Below the pieces are notes generated by a model. It worked only from the letters and a program-made list of their open reading frames with translations, was not told where the DNA came from and ran no database searches. A stretch of DNA of 64,000 nt from Campylobacter concisus (lineage in GTDB: Bacteria; Campylobacterota; Campylobacteria; Campylobacterales; Campylobacteraceae). The stretch lies in NCBI GenBank assembly GCA_002092835.1, contig LVWL01000018.1, forward strand, positions 372,001 through 436,000, given 5' to 3'. This document shows, piece after piece, positions 47,920-56,482 of the stretch. The number at the start of each line of letters is the position of its first letter. Position 1 is the first letter of the stretch. The position numbers and the translations under genes were made by a program.

Positions 47920-49751
47920 TTAGTCCAAAGCAGGCTTTTGTTTTGTCTTATCATTTTTAAGCTTATCTTTTTTGGCTTCAAACTCAGCTATTATATTTGC
48001 ATCAGGAAATAAATATCCATCCTCAACCATCAGATCAACTGCCTTTTTAAACATAGGCAAGGCACTTTGAGCGCCGAAGTAGTAGTAAGGTCTTTTAGGA
48101 TCCCTTGCTAAAACGCCTATTGTGTAGCTATTGCCTCTTGTGTCGTTCACAAAGCCAAAAAATGAGCCATTGTAGGTGTTGCTGTATCCACCACTACCTG
48201 AAGCAATGTGTGCAGTTCCAGTCTTGCCACCTATCTCAAGTCCTGGCGTAAAGGCTTTTAGTCCAGTACCTTTCTCAACCGTTTTTATTAAAATTCTCTT
48301 CATTATCTTTGCGGTTTCTTGTGATATAACTTGAGCTGGCTCGGACTTTGGCAAATCGTATCTTTTTCCATTTCTCTCTAAGTAGGCAACCATGTGAGGA
48401 GTAACTTCAATGCCTTTATTATTAAATGTATTATAGGCTTTTAAAAGCTGCATAAATGTAGCTTGCAAGCCGTATCCGTAGCTCACAGTCGCCTTATATG
48501 TTGATGAGTTTAGCTTTGTAACTGTTGGCATCATACCTACTTGCTCGTAAGGTAGATCTATGCCAGTCTTTCTTGAAAAGCCAAAATTTAAAAGTCCTTG
48601 ATAAATTTGTGGTCCATTTAAACGCTCAACAAGCTGAATCATACCGATGTTTGAGCTATGTACGATTATATCTTCAGCACTCATAAAAGGCTCCGGATGG
48701 GTATCTTTGATTATCCTTTTGCCAAGTTGGTATCGGCCATTATAGGTATTTACAAGCTCGAATGGATTTACTTTCTTCTCTTGAAGTAAGATAGAAAATA
48801 TAAATGGTTTAAAAACTGAGCCAACTTCATAAGCATATTCGCTAACGGTCGAATTTAGAGCGCTATAATCTTGCTTTCTTATATTCGAAGGATCATACCT
48901 TGAGCTAGAAGCTAGGGCTAAAATTTCTCCATTTTTGCTATTCATTATACAGATGACTAGCTCTTTTGCATCTAGAAATTCACGCTTTTCATCTAAAATT
49001 TGCTCTAGTTTGGTTTGAAATTTTAATGGTATAGAAAGCACCGCATTGTAGCCATCTACTCTTGTTGCTAAATTCGAGTCACTTGTTAAAATGATATTGT
49101 TTCCAATATCACGAGGCCCTAAAATTTTTGCATTTTGTATAGGTGCTAAATAATCTTCATAATATCTCTCAAGACCTTTTACGCCTTTACTTTTTGTAAG
49201 TGCGTCACTTTCAGTTTTGCTCACGTAGCCAATAGCTGGTGTGAGGGCATCTTTTGACATAAATTTACGATTTTGTCCGCTCTCCATTACTCTCATGCCC
49301 TGAAATGAAGCAAGGCCTGTTTTTGGGTCAAGATATGAAACCAAAATACTCTTGCGATTTAACTTTCTTGAGAGCTCTTGAAGATAGGTAGCGCCTTTCG
49401 CGTCTATACTATAAGAGAGTGTGACAAGACCTTTTGTGCCGTTTATGATCTTTCTTACTTTGTTTGGATCGTCACCGCTGTAAAGCGAGTAGAGCTTGAT
49501 AAACATCTCTTTTTTATTTGGATCGATATTTCTGGTGTCAAGCATCACTTTGTAGAGTTTTTGGCTTGATGAGATGCTAAAGCCGTCTTTCGTGACGATG
49601 TTGCCACGGATCGCGGTATTTACGTCGCTTGTTTGAAGCTTAGGAGCTTTCGCTCGATGCTTGCTCTATAAAAAATAACAAGCACAAAGATTGAAATTCC
49701 AAAAGTAATTAATAAAAAAAGTATGGTTATTTTTGATTTTCTGGAATTCAT
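47920..49751 (-). CDS. ftsI: peptidoglycan transpeptidase FtsI/PBP3, with an apparent one-base deletion
   Basis: A class B penicillin-binding protein that cross-links septal wall during division. The active-site serine is in GSVFKPF, the SxN motif in HSSNIGM and KTG in GGKTGTAH. The full start is ATG 49749-49751: MNSRKSKITIL, then a membrane helix and FYRASIERK. The frame then breaks at about 49646: adding one C on the plus strand (one G on the coding strand) gives ERKAPKLQTSDVNTAIRGNI and rejoins the body. Rebuilt length is about 610 residues. It lies 8 bases after fliE, an order I recall from C. jejuni. An essential gene, so a sequence error is likely. Confidence 0.92.
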
Positions 49752-49759
49752 TCAATGGC

Positions 49760-50053
49760 TTAAATTTGCGTTCTTGAAATTTCTTTGTACGCGCTTAGCG
49801 CTTTGTTGCGAATTTCTAGCATAAGCTTCATACTAGTCTCTGCCTTGCCGATAGCAATAGCTGCTTGGTGCAGGTCTTTTACCTCGCCAGTTGCAAGGTC
49901 TGCGATGGCTTTATCAGCATTAATTTGAACCTTGTTTAGCTCTTTTAAAGAGTCGTTTAATGCGTTTTCAAAGCCGCCTTCTTCGCCTGCTTTTGCTATT
50001 TTGTTTGAATTTTCGTTTTTATTTAACTTATCTAAATTTATACTATTTATCAT
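49760..50053 (-). CDS. fliE: flagellar hook-basal body protein FliE
   Basis: A 97-residue protein joining the MS ring to the rod. The family segments LKELNKVQINADKAIADLATG and AIGKAETSMKLMLEIRNKALSAYKEI are seen. Its start overlaps the flgC stop by one base, and ftsI follows. It is exported by the flagellar type III apparatus, so there is no signal peptide. Confidence 0.96.
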   Translation of the reverse strand: MINSINLDKLNKNENSNKIAKAGEEGGFENALNDSLKELNKVQINADKAIADLATGEVKDLHQAAIAIGKAETSMKLMLEIRNKALSAYKEISRTQI

Positions 50054-50556
50054 TATGCTTGTCCTGAAATAAGTGATATCGCACTTTGTGCTATTGTTTT
50101 TGCGTTTTGAAATGACGCTACATTTGCTTGATAAGCTCTTGTCGCCTCGAGCAAGTCAGCCATCTCGATGACTGGGTTTATATTTGGAAATGCGACGTAG
50201 CCATTTGCATTTGCGTCTGGATGGTTTGGATCATATTTTAGCTGAAAGTCCTTGTCATCACGCACCACTTTATCTACGATCACGCTAGTTAGGGTAGGGT
50301 GAGCGTTTCTTGGTGAGCTTGGATCGTCAAGCGGATTTTCATACTCGAGTAGACTTTGTGAGCTTTTAAGCTGATCGTTTAAAATTTTATCAAAGTTCAT
50401 CTCTTTAAAGATGACCTCTTGCCTTCTATATGGTCCGCCTTCAGCCGTTCTTGTAGTTTGAGCATTTGCTATGTTTGAGCTGATGACATTCATTCTGAAA
50501 CGTTGTGCGCTTAGTCCGTATCCACTAATATCAAAATCATTTAAGTACGACATCAT
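50053..50556 (-). CDS. flgC: flagellar proximal rod protein FlgC
   Basis: A 167-residue rod protein. The N-terminal helix carries the ANAQTTRTAEGGPYRRQ pattern of the rod family; the C-terminus has NPVIEMADLLEATRAYQANV. It follows flgB after 5 bases and is coupled to fliE. Slightly longer than the E. coli protein, as in other Campylobacter. Confidence 0.96.
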   Translation of the reverse strand: MMSYLNDFDISGYGLSAQRFRMNVISSNIANAQTTRTAEGGPYRRQEVIFKEMNFDKILNDQLKSSQSLLEYENPLDDPSSPRNAHPTLTSVIVDKVVRDDKDFQLKYDPNHPDANANGYVAFPNINPVIEMADLLEATRAYQANVASFQNAKTIAQSAISLISGQA

Positions 50557-50561
50557 CTCTC

Positions 50562-50996
50562 CTAGTTCTTAGCACTTGCGTCTATTACGCTTTTAAAGAT
50601 ATTGCCCTGAGCCTTGTAGGCGCTATCAAGGGCGTTTATCATAACTGTGTTTTTACCCATTTCTGTTGTCTCAACATCAAGATCGACTGTATTTGCGTCA
50701 TTTCTAGCCATGTGACCATCACGCAAGAAAATTTGAGCTGTGTCGCTTTTTGGGAAATCAACCGCAGCCATGTGCGCTTCGTTTGTCTTAGCTAAATTTA
50801 GTTTTTTGCTCTCTGAAACGTTATAAATTTCATTTGCTTTTTCTCTTAAAACATCTTCAAATCTTACATCTCTAGCCTTGTAAAATGGTGTATCAACGTT
50901 TGCAAGATTGCCAGAGATTAGTTTTTGGCGTAGTTCTCTGCCTGCAAGAGCTGATTCAACAAGTGGGCTAGATTTTGATTTATCTAAAACAAACAT
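50562..50996 (-). CDS. flgB: flagellar proximal rod protein FlgB
   Basis: A 144-residue rod protein and first gene of the flgB-flgC-fliE run. The N-terminal GNLANVDTPFYKARDVRFED segment is typical. The C-terminal helix ALDSAYKAQGNIFKSVID matches the family. A sigma-54 promoter lies just upstream, in line with class 2 flagellar genes in Campylobacter. Confidence 0.96.
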   Translation of the reverse strand: MFVLDKSKSSPLVESALAGRELRQKLISGNLANVDTPFYKARDVRFEDVLREKANEIYNVSESKKLNLAKTNEAHMAAVDFPKSDTAQIFLRDGHMARNDANTVDLDVETTEMGKNTVMINALDSAYKAQGNIFKSVIDASAKN

Positions 50997-51027
50997 TTAA
51001 AATCCTTATGAAATTTCACATTTTTAT

Positions 51028-51046
51028 AAGCAAACGATGTTCCAAA
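51028..51046 (-). promoter_or_regulatory. sigma-54 promoter of flgB-flgC-fliE
   Basis: On the minus strand the sequence reads TTTGGAACATCGTTTGCTT: the GG and GC dinucleotides are 10 bases apart, matching the -24/-12 form (TGGCAC-N5-TTGC). It lies about 32 bases before the flgB start, the usual distance. RpoN with the FlgR activator drives these genes in Campylobacter. Confidence 0.85.
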
Positions 51047-51058
51047 TATAGGGCAAAT

Positions 51059-51655
51059 TTATTTTGTCTCATAAATTTTTGCCAGATCTTCTTTCATTTT
51101 TGTGACTTTTATACCACCAAGATAGTATTTTACCCCGTATTGTCCGCTATCTACGTCTGTTAAAATTTGATATTCGCCATTTTTTATCACGACCTTAAAA
51201 GGTAGTGCGATCTCGTGTTTATATTCGATGTCTCTTACGATCTGCTCGGCAAGTCTATCATTTATCTTTTGATCGTTTGTTATGAAATAATAGGCGTTAA
51301 ATTTTTGCATAAATTCGTGTAAAACATACTCATTTGTGACATTTTCAAAATGAGTTAGTCCAATTAGTGTAAATTTATCTTTGTTTTCAAGCTGATATTT
51401 TGTAAGCTCAGCTGCCTCTTTTTGGCAAGGCGGGCAAAATGTGCCAAAAATGTCGATCATTAAAACCTTATTTTCATCATTTTTGATAGCAAAACCGCCA
51501 TTTTTACGCACCAAAGTAAGCTCTTTGCCGCTTACATCTACGAGCTTAACCTCTTCGTTTGGGCTAAATTCTTTAAAATTTACGCTGCTGCTCTCATCAT
51601 CGCCGCAACCAAAAAAAGCAAATAAAGCGATCATTAAAACGAGTAAATTTTTCAT
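51059..51655 (-). CDS. TlpA-like thioredoxin-fold lipoprotein
   Basis: A 198-residue protein with a lipobox (AFFGC, Cys17) after a short signal sequence. The thioredoxin fold follows, with active site FCPPCQKEAAE near residues 73-83. A cis-proline region (ALPFKVVIKNGEY) is also seen. It would act in the periplasm as a thiol reductant or disulphide handler, perhaps for cytochrome c maturation. It ends 32 bases before the sigma-54 site and follows smpB by 8 bases. The family is firm, the client unknown. Confidence 0.87.
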   Translation of the reverse strand: MKNLLVLMIALFAFFGCGDDESSSVNFKEFSPNEEVKLVDVSGKELTLVRKNGGFAIKNDENKVLMIDIFGTFCPPCQKEAAELTKYQLENKDKFTLIGLTHFENVTNEYVLHEFMQKFNAYYFITNDQKINDRLAEQIVRDIEYKHEIALPFKVVIKNGEYQILTDVDSGQYGVKYYLGGIKVTKMKEDLAKIYETK

Positions 51656-51663
51656 CTTATCCC

Positions 51664-52118
51664 TTAAACATATCTTTTTATGGCAGCTCTTGCCTCTTTG
51701 TCTGCCTCGCGTCTTTTTAAAGTCTCGCGCTTGTCGTGTAAATTTTTACCTTTTGCAAGGGCTAGCCTTGCTTTTACGATATTTTTGTCGCTTAGATAAA
51801 GCGCCAAAACGACTAGAGCAAGTCCATCTTGTGAGACTTGACCGAAAATTTTATCGATCTGCTTTCTATGCATCAAAAGTTTTCTGGCTGCTCGTTCATT
51901 TGGACGAAATGCGCTGTGTGTAGTCTCAAGATAGCTGATATGGGCGTTTAGTAAGAAAAGCTCGCCCTTTATGACACGCACAAAGCTATCTTTTAAATTT
52001 GCTCTGCCAGCCTTAGAGCCTTGACCTCGCTGCCTTTTAGCACGATGCCAGCTTCAAAGGTCTCAAGTATGCTAAAGTCGTGCAAAGCTTTCTTGTTTTT
52101 TGCTAGATCTTTTATCAA
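51664..52118 (-). CDS. smpB: SsrA-binding protein SmpB, with an apparent one-base deletion
   Basis: The tmRNA partner in ribosome rescue. The body [20 protein letters not shown] ... [14 protein letters not shown] is intact. The N-terminus is in another frame: TTG 52116-52118 begins [20 protein letters not shown] and runs to SEVKALR, then breaks near 52010-52012. Adding one G on the coding strand gives [19 protein letters not shown], the family sequence. Rebuilt length is 151 residues. Without the repair only a 105-residue fragment from 51981 could be made. The start lies 11 bases after the ispE stop. Confidence 0.9.
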
Positions 52119-52129
52119 AATTTTACCTT

Positions 52130-52873
52130 TTATTTTACGCTAAATACGCTACTGCCGCTGCCGCTTAGAAATTTATCCCTAAACTCATTCATCTGTGGAT
52201 AGAGCTTAAAGCATGGGGCAAAAAGATCGTTTAGCTCCTCGTTTTTATAAATTTCAAGTAGCTCTTTGCTCTTTAAATTTTTCATCTTTTTTGCAGCATT
52301 AACGTCTATGTATTGTAAGAAATTGCTTCTAAATTCTTGATAAACCATCGGTGTGGAGCAAAAAACATTTGGCGTGAAGATATTTAAATTTGGCACTTCA
52401 TCGTCAAATTCTTCTATGATCTCGCCTATGCCGCTTGCATTTGCTGCCTTGTAGCCACTTACAAAAAAGGCCACATCTGCGCCGATTTTAGACGCTATTT
52501 GCATCAAATTTTCACGTTTTATATTTAAATTTAGCTCGTCATTTACCATTAGCAAAAAGGTGGCAGCATTTGAACTGCCTCCTCCTAGACCAGCACCTAT
52601 TGGGATATTTTTGTTGATGATGATTTTATGAGAGCTAAAAAACTCATCTAACTCGTTTGAAAAGCCGGCTCTTTTTAGCTCATCTACCGCTTTTTGGATG
52701 ATGTTATCTTTTATATCGCGGTTATTGCATTCTATAGCAAACAAATCTGATTTCTTAAAATAAATTTCATCAAAAAGCTGCTCACAGAGGATAAAGCGCG
52801 ATAAAATTTCGTGGTAGCTACCTCTAGTGCCAACTATCTTTAAAAATATATTTATCTTTGCAAAGCTTTTCAT
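52130..52873 (-). CDS. ispE: 4-diphosphocytidyl-2-C-methyl-D-erythritol kinase
   Basis: A 247-residue GHMP kinase of the MEP isoprenoid pathway; it phosphorylates the 2-hydroxyl of CDP-ME. The ATP motif [16 protein letters not shown] is near residues 91-106, the catalytic aspartate is in [10 protein letters not shown], and the C-terminal GSGSSVF motif is present. It overlaps csrA by 4 bases. Nothing is missing. Confidence 0.96.
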   Translation of the reverse strand: MKSFAKINIFLKIVGTRGSYHEILSRFILCEQLFDEIYFKKSDLFAIECNNRDIKDNIIQKAVDELKRAGFSNELDEFFSSHKIIINKNIPIGAGLGGGSSNAATFLLMVNDELNLNIKRENLMQIASKIGADVAFFVSGYKAANASGIGEIIEEFDDEVPNLNIFTPNVFCSTPMVYQEFRSNFLQYIDVNAAKKMKNLKSKELLEIYKNEELNDLFAPCFKLYPQMNEFRDKFLSGSGSSVFSVK

Positions 52874-53100
52874 TTCTCGATTTTTTTGGCTAGCTCGTGG
52901 ATATCGGCTTCACTTGCAGTTTTTGTGGCATGGATATTTTCATTTTTGATATCATTTGCTAATTCGCTTCTTAGTATCATTGTATTTCGTGGCGCTTCGA
53001 TACCGAGTTTAACGGTATTTTTTGAAATATTTACTATGACAACTTTTATGTCATTTCCTATTAAAATTTCTTCATTTTCTTTTCTTGCGAGGATTAACAT
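52870..53100 (-). CDS. csrA: carbon storage regulator CsrA
   Basis: A 76-residue RNA-binding dimer that blocks translation at GGA sites. The start MLILARKENEEILIGNDIKV and the RNA-contact segment IEAPRNTMILRSEL are the family pattern. A C-terminal extension of about 15 residues is common in Campylobacter. It regulates flagellin and is antagonised by FliW in this genus. It overlaps truB by 7 bases and ispE by 4. Confidence 0.96.
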   Translation of the reverse strand: MLILARKENEEILIGNDIKVVIVNISKNTVKLGIEAPRNTMILRSELANDIKNENIHATKTASEADIHELAKKIEK

Positions 53101-53915
53101 TTTTCAACCTTATTTAGAGTGTAATTTATAGTATCATCCGTGATTTGGATTACGCTCATAAATTTATCATAATTTAGCAAATAAATTCCTTGCTTTTGTG
53201 TTTCAAAATCGTTAATTTTTAATTTCTTACCATCAAGAATATCATTTATTTCCCCAAAGTATGTATTCTTCTGAATGTTTAAAAAATCACAAATATTTAA
53301 AAATTTTTCATTTTCGTAGCAAAATTTGCCTTCACTTATCCTTTTTAATGAGCTTAAAGTTACATTATAACCAAACTTTTTTCCAAAAATTTCTGCATAA
53401 GAGCGGATGTAACTACCCTCACTTACACTTAAACGAAGTGTCAAAAAAGGGTGTGAATAATTCAAAATTTCACTCTCATAAATTTCCATTATCTCTGGCT
53501 TTAGCTCAAATTCCTCGCCGCTTCTTGCTAACTTGTAAGCTCTTATGCCATTTACATGTTTGGCGCTAAATTTTGGCGGGACATAGCTTATCTTGCCTGT
53601 TAGCTCGCCTCTTATGGCTTCAAGTCTTTCTAAACTTAGCTCTTTTACATTTGAAATTTCAGTGATATTTTCATTATCCATGCTAGGACTACTTGCCCCT
53701 AGCCAGATCGTAGCTTCATAGACTTTTGGACTTTTATCTAAAAATCTAAAAAATTTCGTATACGAGCCAAAAGCGACTATTAGGCAGCCACTAGCAAATG
53801 GATCAAGTGTACCTGAAAATCCAGCTTTTTTAACGCCGTATTTTCTCTTTAATCGCCCTAAAAAGTGGTTTGAGCTCATGCCAGCTGGCTTATTTGCCAC
53901 GAAGATGGCGTTCAT
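53094..53915 (-). CDS. truB: tRNA pseudouridine-55 synthase
   Basis: A 273-residue enzyme making pseudouridine 55 in the T loop of tRNAs. The catalytic aspartate is in FSGTLDPFASGCL near residue 42, with the KPAGMSS start motif and the RAYKLARSGEEF segment. The C-terminal PUA-like part is short. It overlaps the helicase gene by 4 bases and csrA by 7. Confidence 0.96.
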   Translation of the reverse strand: MNAIFVANKPAGMSSNHFLGRLKRKYGVKKAGFSGTLDPFASGCLIVAFGSYTKFFRFLDKSPKVYEATIWLGASSPSMDNENITEISNVKELSLERLEAIRGELTGKISYVPPKFSAKHVNGIRAYKLARSGEEFELKPEIMEIYESEILNYSHPFLTLRLSVSEGSYIRSYAEIFGKKFGYNVTLSSLKRISEGKFCYENEKFLNICDFLNIQKNTYFGEINDILDGKKLKINDFETQKQGIYLLNYDKFMSVIQITDDTINYTLNKVEKC

Positions 53916-55981
53916 ACGGCCTTTTCCACGAAGCTTGACATGATCTCTCTTACGTTGCCACCAAAATTTATAGTGAGCTTAAACTCTTTTTTGATCTTAC
54001 TAACCGCACTCACCCTACCGATACCAAAAATTTTATGCTTAACCAAGTCGCCTTTTTTAAATTCATTACTCTTTTCGATGACTAGCGAGCCATGCGTGAT
54101 ACCGCTCTCACTTAAAAATCTACTCTTATTTAGCCTCGTGCGCTGACCCTTGTAAAAGCGCGAATTTGCAAAGCTTAGACTAAGTGTCTTTTTAGCTCTT
54201 GTGATCGCCACGTATGCAAGTCTGCGTTCTTCTTCGATGTCGCTGCCATCGCCGATGAGTGGAAAAAATCCCTCTTCAAGACCGATAACAAAAAGGTGCT
54301 CAAATTCAAGACCCTTGCTCGCATGCACGCTCATGATGCTAATAGCCTCGTCGCTGATGCCATCTTGCTCGCTTGTTAGTGTGATCTCGTTTAGAAATTC
54401 CTCTAGATCAAAGCTTGGATTTTGTTTGATTTGATCTTTTAAAACCGCGTAAAACTCGTCGATGTTTGCCGCTCTTTCAGCACCATCTGGCAGGCTCTCG
54501 TAGTATTTTTTCACGCCAAATTTAGCTTCAAATTTATCTATTAGGTCAAAAACCGAGCTGCTTTCTTGAAGCTCTTTTAGGCTGTTCGCAAACTCAACAA
54601 GTGCCGATTTCACCTTTTTACTAAAGGCTTCATCGTTATCAGAGATGTTTGAGATCGCCTCGTAAATGGAAATTTTGCCCTCAAATGCCATTTTTTCAAG
54701 CTTATCAAGGCTTACTTTACCAAGGCCGCGCTTTGGACGGTTTATGATGCGCCTTATTGAAAAATCATCGTTTGGATTATTTATCAGCCTTAGGTAGCTT
54801 ATGATATCTTTGATCTCGGCTCTTTCGTAAAATTTTACACCACCGACCATTTTATAGGCGATCTGCTCTTTGTTTAGTCCATCTTCAAGTGAGCGAGAGA
54901 GCGCGTTTATGCGGTATAAGATCGCGATATCTTTTGCTTGCACGCCTTTGCTTAAAAGCTCTTTTATACATTTTGCGATCTTACCAGCCTCAACGCTCTC
55001 ATCAAAGCTCTCTATCAAATTTACGGCCTCGCCTTCGCCTTTTGTGCCCACTAGCTTCTTGCCAAGGCGGTTGCGGTTATGATCTATCAGCTCATTTGCG
55101 GCTTTTAGTATTGCCTCGCTCGAGCGGTAGTTCTTCTCAAGTCTAATGATCTTTACATCTTTAAACTGATCTTTGAAATTTAAGATATTATCTATTTTCG
55201 CGCCACGCCAGCCGTAGATGCTTTGATCATCATCGCCCACGACGCAGATGTTTTCGTGGCATAGACAGAGCTTTTTTAGCAGTTTATACTGAAGGTCGTT
55301 TGTATCTTGATACTCATCGACCATTATGTATTTGTAGCGGTTTGAAATTTCTCTAGCAAGATCTTCGTTTTCATCTAAAATTTTATAAGTAAGCCCAAGC
55401 AGATCATCAAAATCAACAAGATTATTTGTTTTGAGATAATCTTCATATTTTTCATAAATTTGAGCAGCTTGTTTGTAAAAGTTATCCTTGCTCTTGTCAA
55501 ATGAAGAGAAATTTGCGTTTTTATAGACCTCTTCGACGCTTAAAAGTGAATTTTTGTAGTTTGAAATTTCGCTTGACAAAATCGCCGTGGCAACTGGACT
55601 TTCAAAGCTTTTGATGATGCGTTTTTTATCATCTGTGTCGATTATGACGAAATTATTTTTTCTGCCAAGCTTTTCTATATAGAGTTTTAAAAACAAAAGT
55701 CCAAATTTGTGAAATGTACAAAGCAGCGGTGAGTAGTTTTTGCCACTTTGGCTTAGCATCGCCATGGCTCTACTTCGCATCTCGTTGGCGGCTTTGTTTG
55801 TAAAAGTAAGAGTTAGTGTATTTGCCGCATCTATACCGACCTCACCGATGAGGTAGGCAAGTCTAGTTGTGATTGTCTTTGTCTTGCCGCTGCCAGCTCC
55901 TGCAAGTATGAGCATCGAGCCATCTATATGAGTAGCTGCTTCGCGCTGAGATTCGTTTAAATTTGATAGTAATTTTTCCAT
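53912..55981 (-). CDS. UvrD/Rep-type superfamily 1 DNA helicase
   Basis: A 689-residue 3'-5' helicase. The ATG at 55979-55981 is chosen, giving MEKLLSNLNESQREAATHID; an upstream ATG would add twelve basic residues inside the previous gene. Walker A is AGAGSGKTKTI near residue 28-38. Motifs DEYQDTN, GDDDQSIYGWRGA, YRSS and VAITRAKK are present. A Tudor-like C-terminal domain (KKGDLVKHKIFGIGRV) marks the PcrA/UvrD side of the family. It acts in repair and replication restart. It is co-transcribed with truB. Confidence 0.94.
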   Translation of the reverse strand: MEKLLSNLNESQREAATHIDGSMLILAGAGSGKTKTITTRLAYLIGEVGIDAANTLTLTFTNKAANEMRSRAMAMLSQSGKNYSPLLCTFHKFGLLFLKLYIEKLGRKNNFVIIDTDDKKRIIKSFESPVATAILSSEISNYKNSLLSVEEVYKNANFSSFDKSKDNFYKQAAQIYEKYEDYLKTNNLVDFDDLLGLTYKILDENEDLAREISNRYKYIMVDEYQDTNDLQYKLLKKLCLCHENICVVGDDDQSIYGWRGAKIDNILNFKDQFKDVKIIRLEKNYRSSEAILKAANELIDHNRNRLGKKLVGTKGEGEAVNLIESFDESVEAGKIAKCIKELLSKGVQAKDIAILYRINALSRSLEDGLNKEQIAYKMVGGVKFYERAEIKDIISYLRLINNPNDDFSIRRIINRPKRGLGKVSLDKLEKMAFEGKISIYEAISNISDNDEAFSKKVKSALVEFANSLKELQESSSVFDLIDKFEAKFGVKKYYESLPDGAERAANIDEFYAVLKDQIKQNPSFDLEEFLNEITLTSEQDGISDEAISIMSVHASKGLEFEHLFVIGLEEGFFPLIGDGSDIEEERRLAYVAITRAKKTLSLSFANSRFYKGQRTRLNKSRFLSESGITHGSLVIEKSNEFKKGDLVKHKIFGIGRVSAVSKIKKEFKLTINFGGNVREIMSSFVEKAV

Positions 55982-56481
55982 TTTTTGCTTTTTAAATTTT
56001 CTTTTGATTTTAGCCAAAAATGCTTAAAATTACTATTTTTCTTAAATATATCTTTATTTTTTGGGTTTTGCAAAAAGACTGAGGCTGATTTTTTAGCGTG
56101 ATCGACTTGCTTCTCTTTTGGCTTGTAGATAGAGAAATTTACAAGGATCGGGCTATTTTCAACCAAAATTTGAACCACTGCACCGAGCGGAAAGGAGACC
56201 ACTGAGGCAAAATTTTCACTACCAAAGCCAGCCTCAAAACTAAGCTCATCTTGCGTTAACTTTGCACTCTCAAGCGTATAGCCACCAAGTGAAAACATAA
56301 TGACTGGCATGCTAAAGCTTCTACTTATCTCATCTGGTAAGCTTGGCTCAAAGCTAACTAGCGGTAAATTTGCCATAACTGAGAAATTTACCCCTTTTTC
56401 AAGCAAAAAATCAATGCATTCATAGACGTGCATCTTCATCAAAAGCGAAAATTTCTCATCATCTAAAATTTCGTCTAACAT
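55957..56481 (-). CDS. protein of unknown function with an SspB-like domain
   Basis: A 174-residue protein. The middle (about residues 50-115) resembles the SspB ClpXP adaptor fold: a PVIMFSLGGYT strand, an acidic loop ending in LSFEAGFGSEN, and VVSFPLGAVVQILVEN, with the order strand, strand, P..AV..I..EN as in SspB. The C-terminal ~50 residues are basic and Asn/Lys rich, perhaps a flexible tail. The 3' end overlaps the helicase gene by 25 bases. If SspB-like, it may deliver tagged proteins to ClpXP; this is an inference from pattern and not confirmed. Confidence 0.65.
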   Translation of the reverse strand: MLDEILDDEKFSLLMKMHVYECIDFLLEKGVNFSVMANLPLVSFEPSLPDEISRSFSMPVIMFSLGGYTLESAKLTQDELSFEAGFGSENFASVVSFPLGAVVQILVENSPILVNFSIYKPKEKQVDHAKKSASVFLQNPKNKDIFKKNSNFKHFWLKSKENLKSKKWKNYYQI

Positions 56482-56482
56482 C

